Of a DNA stretch of 64,000 nucleotides, positions 8,857-16,205 are shown in pieces. Position numbers and translations under genes: made by a program. The notes under the pieces are model-generated. The model was given only the letters and a program-made list of their open reading frames with translations. It had not been told where the DNA came from and made no database searches. Source of the DNA: Stenotrophomonas sp. 364 (GTDB taxonomy: Bacteria > Pseudomonadota > Gammaproteobacteria > Xanthomonadales > Xanthomonadaceae); contig NZ_CP047135.1 in the NCBI RefSeq assembly GCF_009832905.1, positions 2,148,001-2,212,000 of the forward strand. The letters are read 5' to 3'. How positions within the stretch are numbered: the first letter of the stretch is position 1; each line of letters opens with the position of its first letter.

Positions 8857-9342
8857 CTAGGGCTCATCACTCCTCCTTTCAGGTTCTCCATTGAAGTCGA
8901 AACTTCCCGGATCCTTCAGACTGGCTTCGGGCCCCTTCAATGGGTAGTCCGGATGACCGAGACCCAGTGATGTTACGAAAACCCTTACATCTCCATTTCG
9001 CAAGAAGTGGACCGCCATCTGCCCGGCGCGGTCATCGTATTGCGGAACGCTCACAGACTTCCGCCTGAAGCTCTTCAGGTCCGCCGTCCACTCAACTTCG
9101 ACCGTCAACCCAGAATGCCATTTCTTTGGAATCGACACACAACAGGCAGTGCCCCCGCGTTGGTGTGCATGAATAAAGCTCCCGCCCCCCGCTCCACTTA
9201 CAAGAAACTGAGCGATGGTGGTGCCTGTATGGTTGTATCCCACAGCGCCTATCGAATCCGTTGCATCAGCTGCCCGAGAGGCGGACAGCAAAAGGCCAAA
9301 CAGAACGAGCAAGCCCAGCATCCAGATTGTCCTACCACGCAT
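8857..9342 (-). CDS. DUF3304 periplasmic protein, paralogous Tle1 immunity protein (copy b, not lipidated)
   Basis: 161 aa, clearly paralogous to the gene at 8252-8725: same MRGRTIW start, GYNHTGTTIAQFLVSG, TACCVSIPKKW, VHFLRNGDVRVFVTS, GHPDYPLKGPEAS. The lipobox Cys is replaced: position 22 is Ser in LLLSAS where copy a has LLAAC. The signal looks cleavable after SRA or AADA, so this copy is probably a soluble periplasmic protein. It is the first immunity copy after the DUF4123 adaptor gene. Either it serves as second-layer protection in another compartment or it is specific for a different Tle1 variant. Confidence 0.78.
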   Translation of the reverse strand: MRGRTIWMLGLLVLFGLLLSASRAADATDSIGAVGYNHTGTTIAQFLVSGAGGGSFIHAHQRGGTACCVSIPKKWHSGLTVEVEWTADLKSFRRKSVSVPQYDDRAGQMAVHFLRNGDVRVFVTSLGLGHPDYPLKGPEASLKDPGSFDFNGEPERRSDEP

Positions 9343-9438
9343 GACACTCTTCCCTTGATCTCATTGGCGTGATTGCCAGTGCGCGCGCTGGCCCGCACGT
9401 ACTGCAGGCCAGTTTACCGGCGACACCATCAGCTTCGA

Positions 9439-10332
9439 TCATTGGGCTGCCTCCGCTGGGTCGGCACACGCAGTTGACCCCGTGGTGAGGGTCTCCCACA
9501 ACGGCGCACCGGTCGACCATACATCGTCCGGCAGGTCCGCAACCCAGTCGGCAAACTCTACAGCATGGTCGTCGCCGCCGCGGGAAAGGCGCGCCTCCAC
9601 GGCGGGGTGCGCCCTACACCCGCCGGAGGTGTAGAGCGCCAGCAGCAGGTACTGCACGTGGTCATCGACCTGGTCAACGCCATGCGCTACCGTCTCTTTC
9701 ATATGGTGCACCACGAACGGGTGCAGAGCCCGATAAGGTAAACGGCGCATTTCATCAGGAATGACGCGCCGTAACTGCGCGATCGCGACATCCGGCTCAC
9801 ATGCATCCAGAAGCGCCGCATACTGCGCATCACTCAGCTGCAACGGTGTCAGCGCAGGGAGTTCCTTAGCTTCCAGTTCGGGCAATAGCCACGACTGCGA
9901 ATCCCCGAAGCGATCATAGTACTCAAGCCGCTCGACGCCGGACAGAAATGCGAAGCGCTGTGCCGGGGTCAGGACCCGCAAGAGCTCAGGGAGAACACGG
10001 GTATCGTACCAGCGCAGCAGCATCTCGCGCCCGCCTTTTTCCGGCACCTTGATCAGGTGGAAAGCGTGGAAGTGGCGTGCCAGGAGCTCAGGCTCCAGCG
10101 CGGACCACCACACGCTCACTGCTGGCCTTGCGGCGGCCAGTTGGGCAATCTCGGCTTCCAGCCGAGGGTTGGGATCCGATTCCGGGTACTCCACCAGTAG
10201 TGGTGCTATATCGGTGAGACTGGACTCTGCATGGCCATCGAACAAGGATCGGTAGCGCACGTCCCAGCGCGTAAGCCGCTCATGAAAGTGCGGCCGCTGT
10301 GAGCTGTCGATGATGGCGTAGCGCCGGGTCAT
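9439..10332 (-). CDS. DUF4123 T6SS effector-loading adaptor (Tap/TEC)
   Basis: 297 aa from the ATG at 10332, which overlaps the VgrG stop by 4 bp; an upstream in-frame start at 10386 lies inside vgrG and was rejected. The protein opens with RRYAIIDSSQRPHF, has an aPLLVEYP segment near 60, and shows the family core LLRWYDTRVLPELLRVLTP near 125-145. DUF4123 proteins bind the effector and the VgrG C-terminus and are not secreted. Here the adaptor sits between VgrG2 and the DUF3304/Tle1 module, so Tle1 is its likely client. The companion VgrG ends in a Cys-containing tail shared with the other DUF4123-linked VgrG in this window. Confidence 0.85.
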   Translation of the reverse strand: MTRRYAIIDSSQRPHFHERLTRWDVRYRSLFDGHAESSLTDIAPLLVEYPESDPNPRLEAEIAQLAAARPAVSVWWSALEPELLARHFHAFHLIKVPEKGGREMLLRWYDTRVLPELLRVLTPAQRFAFLSGVERLEYYDRFGDSQSWLLPELEAKELPALTPLQLSDAQYAALLDACEPDVAIAQLRRVIPDEMRRLPYRALHPFVVHHMKETVAHGVDQVDDHVQYLLLALYTSGGCRAHPAVEARLSRGGDDHAVEFADWVADLPDDVWSTGAPLWETLTTGSTACADPAEAAQ

Positions 10333-13124
10333 ACCAAGACCCCAGGCGTCCCCAGCCGCATTGCATCCAGGATGCAGCTTTTGCAACTACTGCGCGGAAA
10401 CTGCGGCAAGGCAATTCCGTGCTGCGCCGGTCCGGTGAACGACTTCTTTCCCGCGTGCACGACAATGTTGCCCGGCGCGGTGAACGTAATGTTGCCTCCC
10501 TCGATGGTTACGCTGGCACCGCCCGCCGTGGCAATGTGCAGGGTCTTGCCCGCACCGAGTTCAAGCGCCGCCTGGGCACTGGCCACTTTCAGCGCCTGCT
10601 GTGACTGAACTCGCACTTCATCGCGCTGCGCCGCCACCTCGATCGCTCCCTCGCCCGCCACCACGCTGAAGGCGACCGTCTGGGCATTCCGGCCTTGCAC
10701 GGCAGTACTCAGCATGCCCAGGCGCTGCGCGGTGTGCAGCCGCAGCCCTCCCATCACGACCGTCTCGCTGGCCCGGCCACTAGCAAGGGTCAGTGTTTCT
10801 CCCACCGACCATGCCAGAGACTGGCCAGCTACATGGACCACGCCCGCGGGCGCAGCGAGTCCCAGCAAGGGATCGCCCAAGTGCGCTACCTTGGCGGAGC
10901 CTGCACTTCCGTCGCGCAGCGCAGCCTGACCTGAGGCGTCACCGTACGCTCCACCGTCCACCGTTGCGCGCGCACTGGCCAGCATCGCCGCTAGCGGCGC
11001 CTTGTCCTCGATCAGCCGCGACCGGTTCGAATGCTGTACGCCGTCCTGCGCCGACAGGATGCTGGTCTGGTGGGTCGCAGCGGCCGTAGCAAAGGACTGG
11101 CCAAGCGCGTGCAACTGGCCCAGCAGCGCCACCGGTTGCGCTGCATCACCTGCGCTTCCGCTTGGGTACCGCGCATAGCCGCTCAGCCACAGTCCTGAGC
11201 GCGCGCGCAGCGCGCCCCAGGCATCACTGCGCAGCTCGAAACCTTCGCCGCGCAGGCTGCCACGGAAGTTTTCGACCTGGTGGATCAGGTGGCCGAGGTT
11301 GAGGCTGGTCATCGACTGGGTCGTGAGCAACTGTGCCCGCAACTGCGCGTTGCTGTCATCAAAGAGTAGCGCGTTGTAGCCGCTGCCGCCCCACTCCTTG
11401 GAGCGCACGCCCCACAGAGCGCCCGGATGACGGTGAGCGCCCTCGCCTCCGGCCGCAGCGTGCCATGCCGGAGCGTGGCCGCCCGAGAGGTTGGCCTGCG
11501 CGCTGGCGCGCCCATCACCCGCCTGGGCATAGATCGAGGTATCGCTGCTGGCTGCTTGCCCGGCGGGCGTAGGCGCTACACCGGCCTCGCCGCGGCCGTT
11601 GTACAACGCACCTAGCACCAGTGGCCGGTCGATGTCGCCCTCCAAGAAGCCAACCAGTACTTCTTGGCCGATCCGCGGCAGAAACTGGCTGCCCACGCCC
11701 GGTCCGGCATAGCGCTGGGCCACCCGCAGCCACGCGCTGTCGCGCGCATCGCCGCCCTGCTCCGACTGGAAATGGAACTTCACCCGGATGCGTCCGGCGA
11801 TGTCAGCGTGCACCTCCTGGCTGCCAGAGGTTCGGGTGGTCGCCTGTGCCCCCACCACAATCGCGGTCTGGTAGCCCGGCGCCAGCGGGCGCGGGTTCAA
11901 CCGTGCCCCAGTCTCATCGAGTAGCACCGGACGCCAGGGCGCGGTGCGCTTGATCGCCGAGAAGGCGTTGGCGTAGCCCACCGACTCGGCCTGGGCCTTC
12001 AGCACCGGATCCACCGGGTGCGGTGGCGACGCGCCCAGTGCGTGGTCCAGCGATGCGCGCACGTCCACGGGAAGGTTGTTGATGCCCACATGCGTGACGG
12101 CGGTCAGCAGCAGTTCGGACGGCGCTGAGGCCGGCATCTGGCCGATACGCACCCACTGCCCGCTGCGCAACGACCGAACGCTGCCCCGCCCCCGCCACGC
12201 CTGGTTGCGCGCTTCCAGCGCTTCGGCCTGCAGACGGGCGAGGTGGTCGCCATCGCGGCCATCGGCAAACGCGTAGGCCCCCAGCGGATCATAGGATTCC
12301 CGCGAGGACTGGTCTCCGCCGCCATTGACCGGCACCTGCGCGCCCTGCGCGGCACTACGCTTGTAGTCAACGCTGACCAATGTAAGCAGGTTGCTGCCCA
12401 GCCGCCGCGACCGCCCAAGCGCCTGCACTGTGTCTTCGCCCTCAGTGGCCTCGCTGCGATGGAAGCGCACGCCGGCACCGGCGGAGGTTGCGTCCTCCGG
12501 CTGCGCGCCGCTGTCGGAAAAAATCACCATGCAATGTCCAGCCGGCGCTTCGGAATCGTCTTCGACGCGCCATCCCAGCCCCTCTTCGGCCAGTATCCGC
12601 TGCACGAACGCTGCATCGCTCTCGCGGTACTGCACGCAGTAGCTGCGCTTGCGGTCACTGCCGAGGAAACCGGCGACCTCGTCGCTCCAGCGCCAACGCG
12701 CGATTCCCGCATAACCTTCGAACACCGCCGCCACGATCTCCTGCACGTTGCGTTCCTGAAACACCCGGCTATGTCGGCCATGTTCCAGACACCACGTCCA
12801 GGGGCGCAGGCTGATGCGGTAACGTGCGACGCCACCGTCGCTGCCCAGCAGGGCCGCATCGCTGACCAGCCCGGCCCGTTCGATATCCGCGCCGCTGGCG
12901 GCGCGCGTAGACAACGTCGCGCGCTGGCCCAGCCATGCCTCCAGGTCAAGGGCGGCGTCGAGCGAGAGGAAATCAATCACGTAATTGAAATGCGTCGAAA
13001 GCGATTCCTCGCCGCTCCAGCGTTCGACGACCAGGTCGCCCGCGCCCGGCAGGGCCAGACGATGTAACCGCTGCGCGCCTGAAAGCGCCGCCAGTTGCGC
13101 AGATATAGTGCTCAATGCATCCAT
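10329..13124 (-). CDS. vgrG: VgrG/TssI spike protein (VgrG2)
   Basis: 931 aa, with the same architecture as VgrG1: gp27-like N-terminus, gp5 OB segment beginning near 445 (GRIRVKFHF), DUF2345 helix ending FTAPGNIVVHAGKKSFTGP. It keeps a short tail, CKSCILDAMRLGTPGV, absent from VgrG1 and aligned with the tail of VgrG3. The tail is followed at once by an overlapping DUF4123 gene. The start at 13124 has GGAGA four bases upstream. It heads the Tle1 module and is divergent from tssA across a 233-bp gap. The strong similarity to VgrG1 indicates duplication of the core, followed by exchange of tail and downstream cargo. Confidence 0.93.
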   Translation of the reverse strand: MDALSTISAQLAALSGAQRLHRLALPGAGDLVVERWSGEESLSTHFNYVIDFLSLDAALDLEAWLGQRATLSTRAASGADIERAGLVSDAALLGSDGGVARYRISLRPWTWCLEHGRHSRVFQERNVQEIVAAVFEGYAGIARWRWSDEVAGFLGSDRKRSYCVQYRESDAAFVQRILAEEGLGWRVEDDSEAPAGHCMVIFSDSGAQPEDATSAGAGVRFHRSEATEGEDTVQALGRSRRLGSNLLTLVSVDYKRSAAQGAQVPVNGGGDQSSRESYDPLGAYAFADGRDGDHLARLQAEALEARNQAWRGRGSVRSLRSGQWVRIGQMPASAPSELLLTAVTHVGINNLPVDVRASLDHALGASPPHPVDPVLKAQAESVGYANAFSAIKRTAPWRPVLLDETGARLNPRPLAPGYQTAIVVGAQATTRTSGSQEVHADIAGRIRVKFHFQSEQGGDARDSAWLRVAQRYAGPGVGSQFLPRIGQEVLVGFLEGDIDRPLVLGALYNGRGEAGVAPTPAGQAASSDTSIYAQAGDGRASAQANLSGGHAPAWHAAAGGEGAHRHPGALWGVRSKEWGGSGYNALLFDDSNAQLRAQLLTTQSMTSLNLGHLIHQVENFRGSLRGEGFELRSDAWGALRARSGLWLSGYARYPSGSAGDAAQPVALLGQLHALGQSFATAAATHQTSILSAQDGVQHSNRSRLIEDKAPLAAMLASARATVDGGAYGDASGQAALRDGSAGSAKVAHLGDPLLGLAAPAGVVHVAGQSLAWSVGETLTLASGRASETVVMGGLRLHTAQRLGMLSTAVQGRNAQTVAFSVVAGEGAIEVAAQRDEVRVQSQQALKVASAQAALELGAGKTLHIATAGGASVTIEGGNITFTAPGNIVVHAGKKSFTGPAQHGIALPQFPRSSCKSCILDAMRLGTPGVLV

Positions 13125-13357
13125 TGCATCTCCGTCGATTGCCGCCCCGATTCACCAGGACTTCCGTGCCCACGCCAGAAACGTTAACAAATCGACGGTG
13201 GCCCCGGTACCGGGGAATTCCTACACACAAGCGCGCTTAACATCACAATTTCACACAGTCGTGATCTTTCCGGTCGCAGCCAACTGTCACTGCCGTGATC
13301 CCCGCAGCCCACCATCACCACGCTAGAATCACCGCAGTTCCCATCTCGAGATTTGCC

Positions 13358-14422
13358 ATGCTGGATCAGGATGCCCTGCTGGCCCCGATTGCCGACCATT
13401 CGCCCACCGGCGAAGACCTGTCCTTCTCGCCGGAGTTCGACCGGATCCAGGAGAGCCGGCGTGCCGATGACCCCACCCTGGACCAGGGCGAGTGGCAGAC
13501 CGACATCAAATATGCCGACTGGAGCAGCGTCGCCCGCGAATGCGCCGACCTGCTGCAGACCCGCACCAAGGACCTGCGCCTGGCCGGCTGGCTGACCGAA
13601 GCGGCGACCCAGGTGGAGGGCTTCCGCGGCCTTACCACCGGCTACCGCGTGGTCGCCGGGCTGTGCGACCAGTACTGGGACGATGTGCATCCTGTGGCCG
13701 TCGATGATGACCAGGAAGAGCGCATCGGCAACCTCAGTTGGCTGCTCAGCAATTCGCTGCAGTGGCTGCGCAACGTGCCGATCGTGTCCGCGCCGCAGGG
13801 CCGCTTCAGCCTGTCCGATTTCGAAGTGGCGCATTCGCGGGCCAGCAATGGCGGCGACTACCACGACGATCGCCCTGGCCTGGAACAGCTGGAAGCGGCC
13901 CGCCGCGATACCCAGCATGAGTTCTATCGCCAGCTGGTCGAGGTTCTGCCGGAATGCGCCGACGCGCTGGCCGCATTGCAGGCCGCGGTCGACAACCGCC
14001 TGGGCCTGGATGGCCCCAGCTTCAGCGCGGTGCGCGAGCAGATCGAACACCTGCAGCGCACGGTGATGCGCTTCGCGCGCGACGCGGGCGTGCTGCTGGA
14101 CGGCGACATGGCCGAAGAAATCGCCGCCGATGACAGCTTCGCGGTAGAGGTCAGCAGCACCGATAACGCGGCGGCCCCTGCGCCCCGTGGCCCGGCGGGC
14201 GCGCCCACCAGCCGCAAGGAAGCGCTGCAGCAACTACGCCAGGTGGCCGAGTTCTTCCGCCGCACCGAACCGCACAGCCCGGTGGCCTACCTCGCCGAAA
14301 AGGCCGCGCGTTGGGGCGAGATGCCGCTGCATGTGTGGCTCAAGCGGGTCATCAAGGATTCCAGCGTGCTCGACCAGATGGAAGAGATGCTGGACATCAA
14401 CCAGAACCTCGACGGGCAGTAA
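13358..14422 (+). CDS. tssA: T6SS protein TssA (short, ImpA N-terminal domain)
   Basis: 354 aa. The N-terminus carries the ImpA_N pattern: PTGEDLSFSPEFDRIQE near 14-30, then DIKYADWSSVARECADLL and LRLAGWLTEA, WDDVHPV. TssA proteins bind baseplate and membrane complex and guide tail assembly. The C-terminal helical part ends HVWLKRVIKDSSVLDQMEEM. The start ATG at 13358 gives the family-typical MLDQDALL opening; the longer frame from 13295 adds a non-homologous segment. A TAGAAT hexamer lies 28 bp upstream (13324-13329) but without a convincing -35 box. A hairpin overlaps the stop codon and separates it from the convergent ompA-like gene. Confidence 0.9.
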   Translation: MLDQDALLAPIADHSPTGEDLSFSPEFDRIQESRRADDPTLDQGEWQTDIKYADWSSVARECADLLQTRTKDLRLAGWLTEAATQVEGFRGLTTGYRVVAGLCDQYWDDVHPVAVDDDQEERIGNLSWLLSNSLQWLRNVPIVSAPQGRFSLSDFEVAHSRASNGGDYHDDRPGLEQLEAARRDTQHEFYRQLVEVLPECADALAALQAAVDNRLGLDGPSFSAVREQIEHLQRTVMRFARDAGVLLDGDMAEEIAADDSFAVEVSSTDNAAAPAPRGPAGAPTSRKEALQQLRQVAEFFRRTEPHSPVAYLAEKAARWGEMPLHVWLKRVIKDSSVLDQMEEMLDINQNLDGQ

Positions 14423-14432
14423 GCCCGTCGAG
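14408..14432. terminator. Hairpin between convergent tssA and ompA-like genes
   Basis: A perfect 10-bp inverted repeat (CTCGACGGGC / GCCCGTCGAG) with a 5-nt loop spans the tssA stop codon and lies 10 bp past the ompA-like stop on the other strand. No run of T follows on either side, so it may act as a bidirectional terminator or as a 3'-end stabiliser. Confidence 0.5.
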
Positions 14433-14442
14433 CGTCACCGGT

Positions 14443-15219
14443 TTACTGGATCTTGAACTCGATACGGCGGTTGCGTGCGCGACCGTCGTTGGTGGTGTTG
14501 TCGGCCACCGGCTCGTCCGGGCCCTTGCCCAGCACGTCCAGGTGGTTGCCGGCGATCCCCTTCTGCACCATGTAAGCCTTCACCGCCTGGGCGCGCGCAT
14601 GACTGAGCGCCAGGTTGCTTTCGCGCTGGCCAACGTTGTCGGTATGGCCGATGATGACGAAGCTGGTGTCGCCCATCAGGGCCATCTTGGCCACCATTTC
14701 GTCCAGGATGCTCATGCCCAGCGGGGTCAGCTTGGCGCTGCCGCTCTGGAACTCGATGATGCGGTTGGCCAGGGTCTGGTCGAGCAGCTTCTGCTGCGAA
14801 CCCACCTTCAGCGCGTTGGTGACCGTGTACGAGGTATTGCTGGCCAGGCTGAGGTCGCTGGCCACCTGCTGGCGCAGCGCTTCGTTGCCCACTTCGCCGG
14901 TCACGCGCACGGCCTGGCCGTTCACTTCCAGCTTGCCGGGGGATACCCGCTTCAGCCCCGGGGTGATCATGCCGGCCACGTACTCGCCCCAGTTCGGGGG
15001 CGTGGCGATCGATTCCACCTGGATGCGGTCGACCACGCGATCAGCGCCGTAGACCTCCCGCAGGTTCTTCAGCAACCGCGCCTTGGTCGCCTGGTCGGGC
15101 ACCACGCCTTCGATCACGACCGGCCGCTCGGTGGCGGCCGCTGCCGGGGCCTGCGCGAAGGCAGTGCCGGTGACTGACAACGCGGCCAGGGCAACAATGA
15201 GAGTAGAGCGGAGGCGCAT
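14443..15219 (-). CDS. OmpA-family peptidoglycan-binding periplasmic protein (TagL-like, BON plus OmpA)
   Basis: 258 aa. A Sec signal peptide ends AFA-QA near residue 23. Residues about 33-140 resemble one or two BON-like repeats (VIEGVVPDQATKARLLKNL; LEVNGQAVRVTGEVGNEALR). Residues about 155-258 are an OmpA C-terminal domain: IGHTDNVGQRESNLALSHAR and NDGRARNRRIEF, the meso-DAP-binding signature. It is the last gene of the operon M15, PAAR, 474-aa protein, tssM, tagF, ompA. The TssL in this window has no peptidoglycan-binding domain, so this protein could anchor the membrane complex to the wall. That role is inferred from context. Confidence 0.8.
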   Translation of the reverse strand: MRLRSTLIVALAALSVTGTAFAQAPAAAATERPVVIEGVVPDQATKARLLKNLREVYGADRVVDRIQVESIATPPNWGEYVAGMITPGLKRVSPGKLEVNGQAVRVTGEVGNEALRQQVASDLSLASNTSYTVTNALKVGSQQKLLDQTLANRIIEFQSGSAKLTPLGMSILDEMVAKMALMGDTSFVIIGHTDNVGQRESNLALSHARAQAVKAYMVQKGIAGNHLDVLGKGPDEPVADNTTNDGRARNRRIEFKIQ

Positions 15220-15221
15220 GG

Positions 15222-16205
15222 TCAGGTTCCCAGGAAAGTCTCGCCGAACAGGCTGCGCGCCGTGCTCAATGCCAGATCGTCACGATCGAGGTAGCTGGCA
15301 AGGCGGTTGAGGTTGTAGTCGCTGTGCAGGTATTCCTCGACCCACTGGGCCTCCTGCAGGCGGATCAGGAAGTCGCCGGCTTCGGCCGGGTCGAGCACCG
15401 CGCGCAGCGCATGGCGGTCGGCACCGTTGAAGCCCACCAGCATCGACGGCGCCGCATCATTACGGATCAGCACCGCCAGTTCGAAGTCGCCGCGGGCCAC
15501 GAAGCAGGCCACGATATCCAGCCAGAACGCGGCCACCAAGGGCCGGTACAGCGGATCGCGGACCAGCGGGAACACCAGGGCGCGGTCGACGTTCACATCG
15601 CCGCCGCCCAGCACCGGCTGAAGCAGCAGCCCCAGCGCCAGCAGCGCGTTCTTCAGCGAGATGTCCGGATGACCGGCGTCGCGGAGCAGGCGCTCCATCG
15701 AGCCGATGGTCTGCCCTTCCAGGAAATCACGGAAGGTGGCGTTGTAGGCGCTGGGATCGGTGCTGATGCTGAAGCGCGCATCGGCCAGTTCGTTCAGTGC
15801 ATTGCCTGCGTCTTCATCGTTGAACGCCTGCCGCGCCATCCGCGACAGACCCGACCAGGCGTTGGACATCGCCAGCGGGCTGCGACCGATGAACGGCAGC
15901 GGTTCGGTGGCTTCCAGGCGCACCGCCGACAACAGCGGGAACCGCCGCTGCGAGGCATCGCGACTGGGCAGGAAATGCCCGCACAGCACCAGCTTGCTGC
16001 GCGACCCCAGGAACGCATAGTGGATTTCCGGGGAGTCGTCGTAGACGCGCTTCCAGTCCGGATTCTGGCTCAGCAGTTCCACGCTCTCGCCCGCCCATCG
16101 GTCCAGCCAACCGAGCAGCTGGTGGTTGTCGGCGGCACGGACGAAATCGCCGCGCGAGGGCACCTTGCCGAAGTAGGACACGCCCGCACTGACCACACGA
16201 CTCAT
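15222..16205 (-). CDS. tagF: TagF-type T6SS protein (ImpM, DUF2094)
   Basis: 327 aa. The diagnostic start VSYFGKVPSRGDFVRA is followed by LLGWLDRWAGESVELL and then YAFLGSRSKLVLCGHFLPSRD. In Pseudomonas TagF represses T6SS post-translationally through Fha; here no Fha, PpkA or PppA gene is visible in the window. The ATG at 16205 overlaps the tssM stop by 4 bp (ATGA). A longer frame reaching 16604 lies inside tssM and was rejected. The gene ends 2 bp before the ompA-like start, so it is tightly coupled to both neighbours. Confidence 0.88.
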   Translation of the reverse strand: MSRVVSAGVSYFGKVPSRGDFVRAADNHQLLGWLDRWAGESVELLSQNPDWKRVYDDSPEIHYAFLGSRSKLVLCGHFLPSRDASQRRFPLLSAVRLEATEPLPFIGRSPLAMSNAWSGLSRMARQAFNDEDAGNALNELADARFSISTDPSAYNATFRDFLEGQTIGSMERLLRDAGHPDISLKNALLALGLLLQPVLGGGDVNVDRALVFPLVRDPLYRPLVAAFWLDIVACFVARGDFELAVLIRNDAAPSMLVGFNGADRHALRAVLDPAEAGDFLIRLQEAQWVEEYLHSDYNLNRLASYLDRDDLALSTARSLFGETFLGT

